From NCBI RefSeq assembly GCF_030151085.1, contig NZ_JASLER010000049.1, forward strand, positions 1-64,000: DNA of 64,000 nt. The letters run 5' to 3'. The notes below the pieces were generated by a model, which saw only the letters and a list, made by a program, of their open reading frames with translations, was not told where the DNA came from and did not search any database. This DNA is from Bacteroides sp. GTDB lineage: Bacteria > Bacteroidota > Bacteroidia > Bacteroidales > Bacteroidaceae. Shown in pieces: positions 8,971-17,470 of the stretch. Position numbers and translations under genes: made by a program. The first letter of the stretch is position 1. Every line of letters begins with the position of its first letter.

Positions 8971-9780
8971 TTATTTAACGTAGTTTTCTTTCTCCATATA
9001 GTAAAGTCCTTCGCCGCGGTCACCGTTCTCAAGGTCAGTCAGTTCTACTTTGAAGATACGGTAGGGCAGGGCTTTCTTGGGTTGTTTAGATACGTCTACG
9101 GTCAGCAGGTAGGCGTTGCCGTATTCGCTTGCGTCGAAGTATTCTTTGATCTCTTGTTTCATCAGGATGGGCACTTCCTCACCATCTATCCAAACTACGG
9201 CTTTCAGCTTGTCGGTCGAAGGAGCGAAGAGGCTTGCTTTGGCCTGGTCAGAAATTGCTTTTTGATTCATGTTGTTCAACTTCTCGCCATGCACTACGGT
9301 TTCAGGCTTTGCTTCCTTCTGCCACTTTAAGAAGCGTGTAAGGCTCATCGGACGCACATATATCTGATAGGTTGGCATGCCTCCGGGAATGCTGAATACA
9401 CGCAGTCCGTACACCTCCATCCGGTGATACTGGAAGTTGAGTGTTGTATCACGATCAGCAATGAAATCCCATGCCCAGAACTCCAGTCGTTGGTCTGCTT
9501 CAGGCAGTCCGCCCTTTGCGGTATGCGGATAGGTAGCCATATTGATACCTCCTGCACTCTGATATTTCCCTTTGGGAATGCGGACTGAATAGTGTCCGTC
9601 TTTTCCGGTCATGGCTGTACTGACGTCGTCAAATGAAGGACTTTGCCAGAAGATGGAGCAACTGTCTATAGGCTGTCCGTTGTAGTCCGTCACTCGTCCG
9701 CAGATGGTTACGGAGTCTTGTTGCTGTGCGTATGCAACAGAACAAAGTGCTAAGAGGAGAAACATGAGAAACTGCTTCAT
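8971..9780 (-). CDS. Secreted protein with carboxypeptidase-regulatory-like domain
   Basis: A 269-residue protein with a signal peptide (cleavage near AYAQ, residue 19). Residues 25-100 form a carboxypeptidase regulatory-like beta-sandwich (VTICGRVTDYNGQPIDSCSI, then GHYSVRIPKGKY). The rest has no motif I recognise. It is likely periplasmic or surface-associated. It precedes panE by 15 bases and may share its transcript, though no functional tie is evident. Confidence 0.6.
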   Translation of the reverse strand: MKQFLMFLLLALCSVAYAQQQDSVTICGRVTDYNGQPIDSCSIFWQSPSFDDVSTAMTGKDGHYSVRIPKGKYQSAGGINMATYPHTAKGGLPEADQRLEFWAWDFIADRDTTLNFQYHRMEVYGLRVFSIPGGMPTYQIYVRPMSLTRFLKWQKEAKPETVVHGEKLNNMNQKAISDQAKASLFAPSTDKLKAVVWIDGEEVPILMKQEIKEYFDASEYGNAYLLTVDVSKQPKKALPYRIFKVELTDLENGDRGEGLYYMEKENYVK

Positions 9781-9814
9781 GATCAGTTCTGTTTTTATGG
9801 TCTTATCTTATACA

Positions 9815-9845
9815 TTAAATCGGTAGCTATTAACTACCGATTTAA
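9815..9845. terminator. Hairpin after ychF
   Basis: Perfect 12-base arms (TTAAATCGGTAG / CTACCGATTTAA) with a 7-base loop lie just downstream of the ychF stop on the minus strand. The arm ends are A/T-rich, so it could work as an intrinsic terminator. Confidence 0.6.
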
Positions 9846-9857
9846 TAGAGTCTTTCG

Positions 9858-10961
9858 TTATACGTTGAAGCGGAAGTGCATGATATCACCGTCCTGCACC
9901 ACATATTCCTTACCTTCTACGCCCAACTTACCGGCCTCTTTAACAGCAGCCTCGCTACCATATTGCAGGAAGTCGTCGTACTTGATAACTTCGGCACGGA
10001 TAAAGCCCTTTTCAAAGTCAGTGTGGATAACACCGGCGCATTGGGGAGCCTTCCATCCTTGTTCGAAAGTCCAGGCACGTACTTCTTGTACGCCGGCAGT
10101 GAAGTAAGTCTGAAGGTTCAGCAAGTGATAGGCCGCTTTGATAAGACGTGCTACACCCGATTCTTCCAAACCTACTTCGGCAAGGAACATCTGACGGTCT
10201 TCGTAAGTCTCCAACTCGGCGATATCGGCTTCGGTCTTGGCGGCAACAATCAATATCTCGGCATTCTCGTCCTTTACGGCTTCGCGCACCATATCGACGT
10301 ATTTATTACCGTTTACGGCGCTTGCTTCGTCTACATTGCATACGTACATCACGGGTTTGGAGGTAAGCAGGAAGAGCTCACGGGCTATCTTCTGTTCGTC
10401 TTTGGTGTCGAAGCTGACGGTGCGGGCAGATTTGCCTTGTTCCAATGCTTCTTTATATTGTACCAGTACATCGTAAGCCTGTTTGGCTTGTTTATCACCA
10501 CCGGTCTGAGCTTGCTTTTGTACTTTCTGTATGCGTGATTCCAGTGTTTCGAGGTCCTTCAACTGAAGTTCGAAGTCAATGATTTCTTTGTCGCGCACGG
10601 GGTTGATGCTTCCGTCTACGTGTGTTACGTTCTCATCGTCGAAACAACGCAGCACGTGGATGATAGCATCGGTTTCGCGAATATTGGCAAGGAATTTATT
10701 ACCCAGTCCTTCACCTTTGCTGGCGCCTTTTACCAGTCCGGCAATATCAACAATCTCAACAGTTGTGGGTACAATCTGTCGAGGATTTACCAGTTCGGCA
10801 AGCTTGTTCAGACGCTCGTCGGGCACGGTGATAACACCTACATTCGGTTCTATTGTACAAAAAGGGAAGTTTGCCGCCTGTGCTTTTGCATTGGACAAAC
10901 AGTTAAAAAGTGTCGATTTGCCAACGTTGGGCAGTCCGACAATACCACATTGTAAAGCCAT
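9858..10961 (-). CDS. ychF: Redox-regulated ATPase YchF (Obg-like GTPase family)
   Basis: A 367-residue protein of the YchF/OLA1 family, which binds ATP and associates with the ribosome. The P-loop GLPNVGKSTLFNCL starts near residue 8, the switch II segment is 'VEIVDIAGLVKGASKGEGLGNKFLANIRE', and the C-terminal TGS domain is near residues 280-365 ('LQTYFTAGVQEVRAWTF', 'DFEKGFIRAEVI'). Length is typical. It is a single-gene unit with a hairpin on its 3' side and a -7 box upstream. Confidence 0.95.
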   Translation of the reverse strand: MALQCGIVGLPNVGKSTLFNCLSNAKAQAANFPFCTIEPNVGVITVPDERLNKLAELVNPRQIVPTTVEIVDIAGLVKGASKGEGLGNKFLANIRETDAIIHVLRCFDDENVTHVDGSINPVRDKEIIDFELQLKDLETLESRIQKVQKQAQTGGDKQAKQAYDVLVQYKEALEQGKSARTVSFDTKDEQKIARELFLLTSKPVMYVCNVDEASAVNGNKYVDMVREAVKDENAEILIVAAKTEADIAELETYEDRQMFLAEVGLEESGVARLIKAAYHLLNLQTYFTAGVQEVRAWTFEQGWKAPQCAGVIHTDFEKGFIRAEVIKYDDFLQYGSEAAVKEAGKLGVEGKEYVVQDGDIMHFRFNV

Positions 10962-10992
10962 TATTTATTTTATTATTACTGTTTTCTGCTTG

Positions 10993-11000
10993 CAAAGATA
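10993..11000 (-). promoter_or_regulatory. Candidate -7 box for ychF
   Basis: On the minus strand this reads TATCTTTG, an exact TAnnTTTG match 32 bases upstream of the ychF start. A TTTC at about the right distance may be a weak -33 element. Confidence 0.55.
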
Positions 11001-11045
11001 GGTATTCTTCTGTTTATCTGATGAAAGATTGGTATTTTATTCGTA

Positions 11046-13925
11046 TTAGAGAGCGGTCGGGGGTGAGACTTTATTCCTTATGAAAGGCAAAACGGCCTCT
11101 ACCAATGAATGTTTCCGGTCTTGCAGGCTGAGGATATCCTCTTCTAGTGTGCCGCAGGAAATGAAACGGTAGACGAAAACCGAACGTTGCTGCCCCATGC
11201 GGTGGGCACGGCTGATGGCTTGTTCTTCGGCGGCACGGTTCCACCACGGGTCCAGCATAAAGACATAGTCGGCACTGGTGAGGTTCAGACCTACACCGCC
11301 CGCTTTCAGTGAGATAAGGAAGAAATGGCAGGAAGGGGTGTTGGAGAAACGGTTTATCACTGTTTCGCGGTTCTGGGTTTCTCCTGTCAGTAGCTCGTAC
11401 GTCCAATTGCGCTTCTTCATTTCATCGCCTACCAGTTGGAGCAATGAGACGTATTCTGAAAAGAGGAGTACCTTATGATCGGTTTCATGCAGCGTCTCCA
11501 GACGGGAAAACAGTTCGTTGAACTTGCCGGAATCCATATCTTCTTCGCCTATTAGCTGCGGATGGCAGGCTATCTGACGCAGGCGGTTGATGGCGGTAAG
11601 CACATGGGCGGAGGTTGCGGGGGCTTCTTGCGGGGTAGGGGACATTGTTTCAGTGTGACCGGATAACAGCAGGTTGCGTGCACTAGACAGCTCTTCGTCA
11701 TAAAGCCGTTGCTGCTCCGGTGTCATTTCGCATAATACAAGTTCATCCAGGCGTTCGGGCAGGTCGGGCAGGACATCTTCTTTCGACCTCTTCAGGAAGT
11801 AGGGAGCAATCAGGGTGCGGAGTATCGCCGACTTCCGGTCTTGCATCCTTTGCGATATAGGGTTGATATAATTGCGCTGAAAAGTCTGGTGATTGCCCAG
11901 CAACGCGGGGTTTAACAGGTTCATCAGACTCCATAAGTCACTGAGCGAGTTCTCGATGGGCGTGCCGCTGAGTGCTATGCGGTGGTGGGCTTGGAGGCGG
12001 ATCACCGACTGGTAGAGTTGTGAGTTCCGGTTCTTGAAGCATTGCGATTCATCGAAAACAAGTATGCCGAAGGAGAGGCGAGATAGGTGCTCGATGTCGT
12101 TGCGCAGTGTCTGATACGTAGTCAGAACCACGTCCCAACGTAAGAGTGCCTGCTGTTTATGCCGCCGTTCTTCGGTGGTTCCGATATATTCGCAAACCGT
12201 AAGCCGGGGGGCGAAGCGGTGGAGCTCGTTCCTCCAGTTATAGACTACCGAGGCGGGAGATACCACGAGAATTGTTTCAAAGGGAATGCTTGTCTGGCCA
12301 TGAGGTTCTTCGGTCGATTCTCCTGCCATTTCATCGGTGGAGAAAAGAGAGGTTTTATTCAGTGCAGCAGATTGTTCCGCACGTTGGCAAGTCTCCTTGT
12401 ATTTCAGAAGCAGGGCAATGGTTTGAACGGTTTTTCCCAGTCCCATATCGTCGGACAAGCAACAACCCGTCTGCGAGGCGAAGTGGCGGTACAGCCATTC
12501 GAATCCCGTCTGCTGATAATGCCTCAGTTGGGCTTTCAGTCCTTGGGGAGAGGAGAGATCATCGGGAAGTTCCTCTTTTCTTTCGGTGCTTATGGCGGTC
12601 GTTACAGGCAGTTGGCAGCGATGGATGGCAATGCGTGTTTCCTCCGCACGGCCGAACATCATGATACCGCCATAGCGGGCGAACCATTCGTCGGGAATGA
12701 GGAAGATGCTTCCGTCTTCCAGCAGATATTCAGGATTGCCGTTCAGGATGGCGTCTTTCAGTTTGAGGAATGGAATCACGGTGCCATTGTCGAGGTGTAT
12801 CTCTATGTGTATCTGGAGCCAGTCGTTGTTCCATTGGGTAGATTGCCGGATTTGTGCATCGCCCAGGTAATATTTCTCCTTCGAGAGTTGATGAAACTCT
12901 ATTCCGTCTTCTTTCAACTCTTCGGTGTGCGCCTTCAGCCAGCCGATGAGGTCGGCTAGCGAACCTCTTTCGGGCATATCGAACTTCTCTTTCAAGATTC
13001 TTCTCTGTTCCAGTTCCCAGGCAGTGTCTCGGGTGAACTTGATGAACTTGAAGCTTTCTCCCTCTTCCTCCAAGCGGACATAGAGCTTCCGCTTATCATC
13101 GGCATAGAAAGTGACATCGTTGTATGCAAACTGAACAGAAAGCATGGCTTCCGCCTGAATGTCTTTCTCTAGCAGAATCCTGCATTTGTGTTCGCATTGC
13201 TCTTCTACGATGTTAAATCCTTCGGCTTGTATCTCTGTTTTGTATGTATTCTTGAGGATGAATCGACGGAAGTAGTCGTTCTGCATTCTTTGGGGAATGA
13301 AGGTGGAAGGTTTGCTGAGGAAAGGCAATAATAGCTTTCCGCTGAAACCATCGGGCAGGGTATATATCTGATTACCAAGAATGAATATGCCGGGTGTTTC
13401 GGCAAGCAGAAAGGGGCGGTGCCGGCAGGGTTCAATCACTTCTTCTTCGCTCAATTTCAGGTGAAGGGTGTAGTCTATTCCTTCATCGCTCCGGCGGAAT
13501 ATCATCTGAGGGACGGCTACGGAGGTAGTGGGTGAAAGCTCATTCTTCTTCAGCAGTTCGTTTTTGCTGCTTTCGCGGAAGAAGAGGTGGATGCCCAGTC
13601 GGGAAGTAATTTCGAAGATGGTGTTCAGTCTTTTGTCTGTCAGTTGCTTTACGTAATGCTGCATCTGCTTATCGGCTTTTGCCCAGAAGAGGCTTTCGGT
13701 CTTGAAGTTCTTCTTGCCCAAGGTGTCGTAAAGAACTTTCAGCTCGCACTGTGTGCAGATTTCTACCAGCTTGCTCAATGTTTCGTCGGCGGATACTTCG
13801 GCGGCTTCCACCTTTCCCGTAGGAGTGAAATAGAATTCATGCTCTTCTACATGAAAGAGGGTGGCGGTATAGATATTCCAGACGTCTAAGGATCTGATGA
13901 TGAGTGCAAAATTACTGTGTACCAT
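11046..13925 (-). CDS. SNF2-family DEAD/DEAH helicase-like ATPase
   Basis: A SNF2/Rad54-type double-stranded DNA translocase of about 959 residues. The C-terminal half carries the ATPase: DDMGLGKTVQT (Walker A), VFDESQCFKN (motif II), LSGTPIENS (motif III), and in the second RecA lobe 'LKAGGVGLNLTSADYVFMLDPWWN' and 'AHRMGQQRSVFVYRF'. The N-terminal 450 residues are a beta-rich region of unknown role, as in bacterial SNF2 proteins lacking a SWIM finger. I start it at the internal Met at 13925, not at 14015, because a -7 box lies within the longer reading. Substrate and partner proteins are unknown. Confidence 0.85.
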   Translation of the reverse strand: MVHSNFALIIRSLDVWNIYTATLFHVEEHEFYFTPTGKVEAAEVSADETLSKLVEICTQCELKVLYDTLGKKNFKTESLFWAKADKQMQHYVKQLTDKRLNTIFEITSRLGIHLFFRESSKNELLKKNELSPTTSVAVPQMIFRRSDEGIDYTLHLKLSEEEVIEPCRHRPFLLAETPGIFILGNQIYTLPDGFSGKLLLPFLSKPSTFIPQRMQNDYFRRFILKNTYKTEIQAEGFNIVEEQCEHKCRILLEKDIQAEAMLSVQFAYNDVTFYADDKRKLYVRLEEEGESFKFIKFTRDTAWELEQRRILKEKFDMPERGSLADLIGWLKAHTEELKEDGIEFHQLSKEKYYLGDAQIRQSTQWNNDWLQIHIEIHLDNGTVIPFLKLKDAILNGNPEYLLEDGSIFLIPDEWFARYGGIMMFGRAEETRIAIHRCQLPVTTAISTERKEELPDDLSSPQGLKAQLRHYQQTGFEWLYRHFASQTGCCLSDDMGLGKTVQTIALLLKYKETCQRAEQSAALNKTSLFSTDEMAGESTEEPHGQTSIPFETILVVSPASVVYNWRNELHRFAPRLTVCEYIGTTEERRHKQQALLRWDVVLTTYQTLRNDIEHLSRLSFGILVFDESQCFKNRNSQLYQSVIRLQAHHRIALSGTPIENSLSDLWSLMNLLNPALLGNHQTFQRNYINPISQRMQDRKSAILRTLIAPYFLKRSKEDVLPDLPERLDELVLCEMTPEQQRLYDEELSSARNLLLSGHTETMSPTPQEAPATSAHVLTAINRLRQIACHPQLIGEEDMDSGKFNELFSRLETLHETDHKVLLFSEYVSLLQLVGDEMKKRNWTYELLTGETQNRETVINRFSNTPSCHFFLISLKAGGVGLNLTSADYVFMLDPWWNRAAEEQAISRAHRMGQQRSVFVYRFISCGTLEEDILSLQDRKHSLVEAVLPFIRNKVSPPTAL

Positions 13926-13981
13926 ATATTGTTGGGGAGTCTTCTTTATGAAGATTCGGTTCCTGAATAAGATTATAGGTG

Positions 13982-13989
13982 CAAAAGTA
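13982..13989 (-). promoter_or_regulatory. Candidate -7 box for the SNF2 gene
   Basis: The minus strand reads TACTTTTG, an exact TAnnTTTG match 57 bases upstream of the chosen start at 13925. A TTTG lies 15 bases further upstream (14005-14008), shorter than the usual 19-21. It falls inside the longer alternative reading, which argues against the start at 14015. Confidence 0.45.
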
Positions 13990-14048
13990 ACGATTTTAAC
14001 GGTACAAAGCAGCATGAGTGTGCGATAAACAATGAATTCTGCCTATTC

Positions 14049-14720
14049 TTACCTCAATACGGGGACTAATCGGTAGAGCATCTTTCTGGTCATAACCTTA
14101 TGGTTGAGGAAGCTCACGATATACCCCGTCAGACAAGCGGCGATGAGCGAGCCTTCGCGTACGCCTTCAATACTTTGGGTAAATATCAGCGAAAGTAGGA
14201 CGGCGAATGATACCAAAGTAACATCGAAGTAGACTTTGAACTGCCCGAACTCTTTGTTGTAACGGCGTGATGCGTACTTCACAAATGCTTCGGCGCTCAT
14301 CATTGCCACTTTGGGTTTAAGCTCCAGTACCACGCCGATGGATTGCACCAGACATCCCAACAGCAGCAACGCAATGGACATGCCATATCCCGAAGGGTGC
14401 AAATCGGTCGCCAGTGCCATATTGAAATCTATAAATGCGGAGAATATGAATGAAAACGGGATCTGTAGCAGTATCTCTACTACGTCCTGACGACTTTTCT
14501 CGTGGCGTACCAACCAAAACTGACCTGCAATCAGCACCATGTTAATGAGAAACGTGCAAGTGCCCAAAGTGAGCGGAGTATTGAGGCTCAGTACATAATT
14601 CACACTTGATATGGGCGTAGTGCCCAGCGTGGAATGTACTATCAATACAATGCCTGCGGAGAGAAAATATAATCCTAAAACAAAAACCAAATACCTCTTT
14701 AATACCTCTTTCAATTCCAT
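14049..14720 (-). CDS. YitT/YczE-like multi-pass membrane protein
   Basis: About 223 residues with five to six hydrophobic segments, starting with 'YLVFVLGLYFLSAGIVLIV' and including 'GTTPISSVNYVLS', a motif of YczE/YitT-type proteins. I choose the Met at 14720 because upstream residues are charged and unlike the family; 14753 is also possible. Substrate unknown. It is transcribed away from the AraC-type regulator gene, a layout that often means the regulator controls the membrane protein. Confidence 0.72.
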   Translation of the reverse strand: MELKEVLKRYLVFVLGLYFLSAGIVLIVHSTLGTTPISSVNYVLSLNTPLTLGTCTFLINMVLIAGQFWLVRHEKSRQDVVEILLQIPFSFIFSAFIDFNMALATDLHPSGYGMSIALLLLGCLVQSIGVVLELKPKVAMMSAEAFVKYASRRYNKEFGQFKVYFDVTLVSFAVLLSLIFTQSIEGVREGSLIAACLTGYIVSFLNHKVMTRKMLYRLVPVLR

Positions 14721-14904
14721 GTGTCCTATCGTTTTCAATTCTGAGTTTCGCATGTGCTCAACTACCAAAGTTGAATTTGGCGAAACTTTGTTTACCGGGT
14801 GCAAAGTTCCCCCTTTTTTGTGGGAAACAGATAAGCTAATTCCGTATAGTTTTTGTCTTTTACGAAACAAAACGTAATTTTACGGCTCTAAAGGAGAAGT
14901 GTAA

Positions 14905-15798
14905 ATGGTCAAATCTCGTATATTCGATAATATCCAGTTGCTGAAAGAGCATCCTGAGATACCTCATTATGGAGAGGAAGTGGTTTGTTTCAAGAGCGGT
15001 TACAAAGACAGAAGCTATCCTGCGGACGAACAATATTTCAACCGGGAACTGTATATGATTCTCATTCTAGAAGGCCGTTCGGAGATTCAGTTGAATGGCG
15101 AACAGATCGTGATGGAGCGTAATACTTTGCTTATTCACGGAGCCAATTATCTGACCAGTCATTTGTCTTCAAGCCCGGATATCGAGTTCATTACTCTTTC
15201 CATATCGGAGTCTATGCAAACAAACGACTCTTACTTCACTCAGATAGTGAGCATACTGCTCGCCACTATGCGCCAAAACAAGCAATACACGCTTCGTCTG
15301 ACGGATGACGAAGCGTGTGTTATTCATAAAGAACTGGAAGAATTGATGCGCTTGCTGGACTCTCAGCATAGCTTCCTGTTTCGGCGGGTACAGGCTTCGT
15401 GCAATGCATTGTTTCTGGATATTGGTGATTTCCTTTCGCGCAAAACGATTATAAAGAAGCACATCAGTCCTAAAGACCATGTTTTGCAGGAGTTTCATGC
15501 ACTCGTTACCCGCCATTTCAAGGAAGAACATTTCGTGGGTTTCTATGCCGATAAGCTCGCCATCAGCGAACAATACCTCTCGCGCATTGTGCGTGGTGCC
15601 ACCGGCAGGAGCGTGAATACCATCATCAACGAACTGCTTACCATGGAAGCACAGACGCTGCTAGGTTCACGAAAGCTTGCCGTGAGCGAGATTGCCGTCC
15701 GGCTTTGCTTTAGCGATGCTTCCGCTTTCTGTAAGTTCTTCAAGCGCAATACGGGGGAAACTCCACTGGAATTTCAGAAAGCGTTGTGGCGGCGATAG
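14905..15798 (+). CDS. AraC-family transcriptional regulator
   Basis: A 297-residue regulator. Residues 1-150 look like a cupin-type sensing domain ('MILILEGRSEIQLNGEQIVMERNTLLIHGANY'), and residues 195-295 form two helix-turn-helix units ending in the family signature 'LCFSDASAFCKFFKRNTGETPLEFQ'. It probably binds a small ligand and controls the divergent YitT-like gene 184 bases away. Start at 14905 is supported by the conserved open N-terminus. The ligand is unknown. Confidence 0.85.
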   Translation: MVKSRIFDNIQLLKEHPEIPHYGEEVVCFKSGYKDRSYPADEQYFNRELYMILILEGRSEIQLNGEQIVMERNTLLIHGANYLTSHLSSSPDIEFITLSISESMQTNDSYFTQIVSILLATMRQNKQYTLRLTDDEACVIHKELEELMRLLDSQHSFLFRRVQASCNALFLDIGDFLSRKTIIKKHISPKDHVLQEFHALVTRHFKEEHFVGFYADKLAISEQYLSRIVRGATGRSVNTIINELLTMEAQTLLGSRKLAVSEIAVRLCFSDASAFCKFFKRNTGETPLEFQKALWRR

Positions 15799-15890
15799 TT
15801 TTCTTTCTTTATATATCGTTCCATCTGCTTCGGATACTTTATCTTTAGAGGATGCAAATGATGCGTTTCAAGGCAGTATAGACCCGATTT

Positions 15891-15978
15891 GCTGGATGTA
15901 TATATCCCATTCGCTGGATGTATATATCCCACGTGTTGCATCTATATATCCAGCGCGTTGCATTTATATATGCAGCAA
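15891..15978. repeat. Array of four 22-base repeats (array B)
   Basis: Units start at 15891, 15913, 15935 and 15957 with no gap. All share TATATAT followed by CC or GC, and open with GCTGGAT or GTTGCAT. In the first and last units the halves are complementary (GGAT/ATCC and TGCA/TGCA), so they are dyad-symmetric. It lies between convergent genes. The same core occurs in the array at 61263. Confidence 0.88.
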
Positions 15979-16028
15979 CTCAAAAAAATGAGGCATCTCA
16001 GGCTGCAGGCTTTAGCTCCTGATTATTA

Positions 16029-16664
16029 TTAACCCAGTTTTGCCGTCTCCTCCTTGAACAGAGTTTCGAAGATATCCTTCAGTTGGGCTTCATCGGCAAT
16101 GATGGCTTGCAGTTCCTTCAACTTTTCAGAGTTTTTGGACTGCGGGAACCAGAGTTTCAAGTAACCACCGGGAGCGTATTTTTCCATCAAGTGTTTGTAG
16201 AAGCGCTGGTAATGCCAGTCGATACTAGCTTCGGGGTAGTGTTTAAGTCCGTATTGAACAGTGCGGCGTAAGGTGGTGTCAGTATCTATTATCCGGTCGG
16301 CTTCAGCTACAATACGTCCGTAGATGCTACGCGGTTCGTGGTCGGTAGAAGCACGGTGGTCTTCTACGGCTTCTTTCATAAGTAATAGCTCTTCTTCGCT
16401 AAACCATTGGCGTAGATGGGCGTCTGCCATCAATAACTCTCCTGAAACGAGATGGTGTGTGGCACGGTCACGGCATAATCCGGTATCGTGGTAGGCAGCA
16501 ATAACATAGACTAGTCGTTCATCTGCTTCGGGGTGTTGCTTGGCTAGGCTGAGGCTTTCCTCAATGACTGTCTGTACATGCGATAGATTATGCGCTTTGT
16601 CAAAGTATTCATATCGGGGGATAATCTCTGTTTCGATGTATGTGGTAAGGGCTTTGGATATCAT
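16029..16664 (-). CDS. HD-domain metal-dependent phosphohydrolase
   Basis: About 211 residues. The HD signature is seen as 'NLSHVQTV' followed by AAYHDTG, then 'EDHRAS' and a later Asp ('EADRIIDTD'), giving the His/His-Asp/Asp set of HD hydrolases. The family acts on nucleotides or other phosphoesters; the substrate is unknown. I start it at 16664 because the next upstream Met (16718) lies inside the terminator hairpin of the preceding gene, beyond this gene's own -7 box. It converges on the AraC-type gene across array B. Confidence 0.8.
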   Translation of the reverse strand: MISKALTTYIETEIIPRYEYFDKAHNLSHVQTVIEESLSLAKQHPEADERLVYVIAAYHDTGLCRDRATHHLVSGELLMADAHLRQWFSEEELLLMKEAVEDHRASTDHEPRSIYGRIVAEADRIIDTDTTLRRTVQYGLKHYPEASIDWHYQRFYKHLMEKYAPGGYLKLWFPQSKNSEKLKELQAIIADEAQLKDIFETLFKEETAKLG

Positions 16665-16689
16665 TTTGTTTCTTATCTGTTTTGAAAGG

Positions 16690-16697
16690 CAAATATA
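16690..16697 (-). promoter_or_regulatory. Candidate -7 box for the HD hydrolase
   Basis: The minus strand reads TATATTTG, an exact TAnnTTTG match 26 bases upstream of the start at 16664. It lies just past the terminator of the DUF3836-like gene, consistent with a new transcript starting here. Confidence 0.6.
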
Positions 16698-16698
16698 C

Positions 16699-16735
16699 AA
16701 AAAGGAGCCGAAATACATTGCGTACTTCGGCTCCT
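16699..16735 (-). terminator. Intrinsic terminator of the DUF3836-like gene
   Basis: Ten-base arms (AGGAGCCGAA / TTCGGCTCCT) with a 13-base loop, followed on the minus strand by a T-run. It stops the gene at 16800 before the HD hydrolase promoter. Confidence 0.78.
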
Positions 16736-16799
16736 GATTGTTTATAGTAGGTTTTGGTTATTGTTATGAGTAAAATTTAAGAGAAAATGTATTTAGTTA

Positions 16800-17192
16800 T
16801 TACATATTGGGGTTATCCATGGTAACTGTCATTTCAGGAACCAATATGTATTCACCTTGTTTCTTGTTCCACTTGTAATAAGTAGTAGTAACTGACTTGC
16901 CTTGGTAAGCATAACGGATACACATGTCATTGTCCCATGAATCTTTAGTGCTGTTCCACTTTAAGGCTTCACTTTCAGTCATGCGATTTTGATTATCATA
17001 CGTGTAATTGTACTTCATATAGTTTGCCAAAGCACTGCCTTCCATCTTATAAACGGTCTGTCCAACCATTACGCCATTTACTTCTTCCGAATTGTAAATG
17101 AGGTTACTTTTGTTGTCAGCAGATGCATTTAATCCACAAACTAAGAGAAGTGCTGAGATAATCACTGTTTTTAAAGATACTTTTGCTTTCAT
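16800..17192 (-). CDS. Small secreted DUF3836-like protein
   Basis: A 130-residue protein with a signal peptide (cleavage near NASA, residue 25) and a mature part with YDNQNRMTESEALKWNSTKDSW-type repeats of aromatic and polar strands. It resembles the Bacteroides-specific DUF3836 family. No function is known for it. It has its own promoter and terminator and thus forms a single-gene unit. Confidence 0.65.
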   Translation of the reverse strand: MKAKVSLKTVIISALLLVCGLNASADNKSNLIYNSEEVNGVMVGQTVYKMEGSALANYMKYNYTYDNQNRMTESEALKWNSTKDSWDNDMCIRYAYQGKSVTTTYYKWNKKQGEYILVPEMTVTMDNPNM

Positions 17193-17253
17193 GGTCTATT
17201 CTTTTTTTATTTATTACTTACTATATTCTATCAATGTGTCATTGATTTCGCTG

Positions 17254-17286
17254 CAAAGGTATGGATTATATTGACATAAATGCAAA
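17254..17286 (-). promoter_or_regulatory. Promoter of the DUF3836-like gene
   Basis: On the minus strand TTTG (17283-17286), 21 bases, then TACCTTTG (17254-17261), both matching the Bacteroides consensus. The -7 box lies 62 bases upstream of the start. Confidence 0.65.
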
Positions 17287-17359
17287 TAATAGATTAATAA
17301 TTATCAATATGTCAATCAAGGCAAAAGGTATATGCTTTCTTTTTGGTAAGATAGATGAC

Positions 17360-17393
17360 AAAAAAACATCCGGCGAATGAATTGCCGGATGTT
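17360..17393 (-). terminator. Intrinsic terminator of polA
   Basis: Ten-base arms AACATCCGGC / GCCGGATGTT with a 9-base loop, followed on the minus strand by a run of T. It is 78 bases past the polA stop. Confidence 0.8.
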
Positions 17394-17470
17394 CTTATGA
17401 GCAAACTGTATTTGGGAATGAATACTTGCCTTGCTTTCTGATTGTAAGTTAAATAACGTTATTGACCTGA

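Noticed and set aside
15891..15978. CRISPR array
   Set aside because: Units are contiguous with no spacers of distinct length, and only 22 bases long; no cas gene is present. The same holds for the other arrays.
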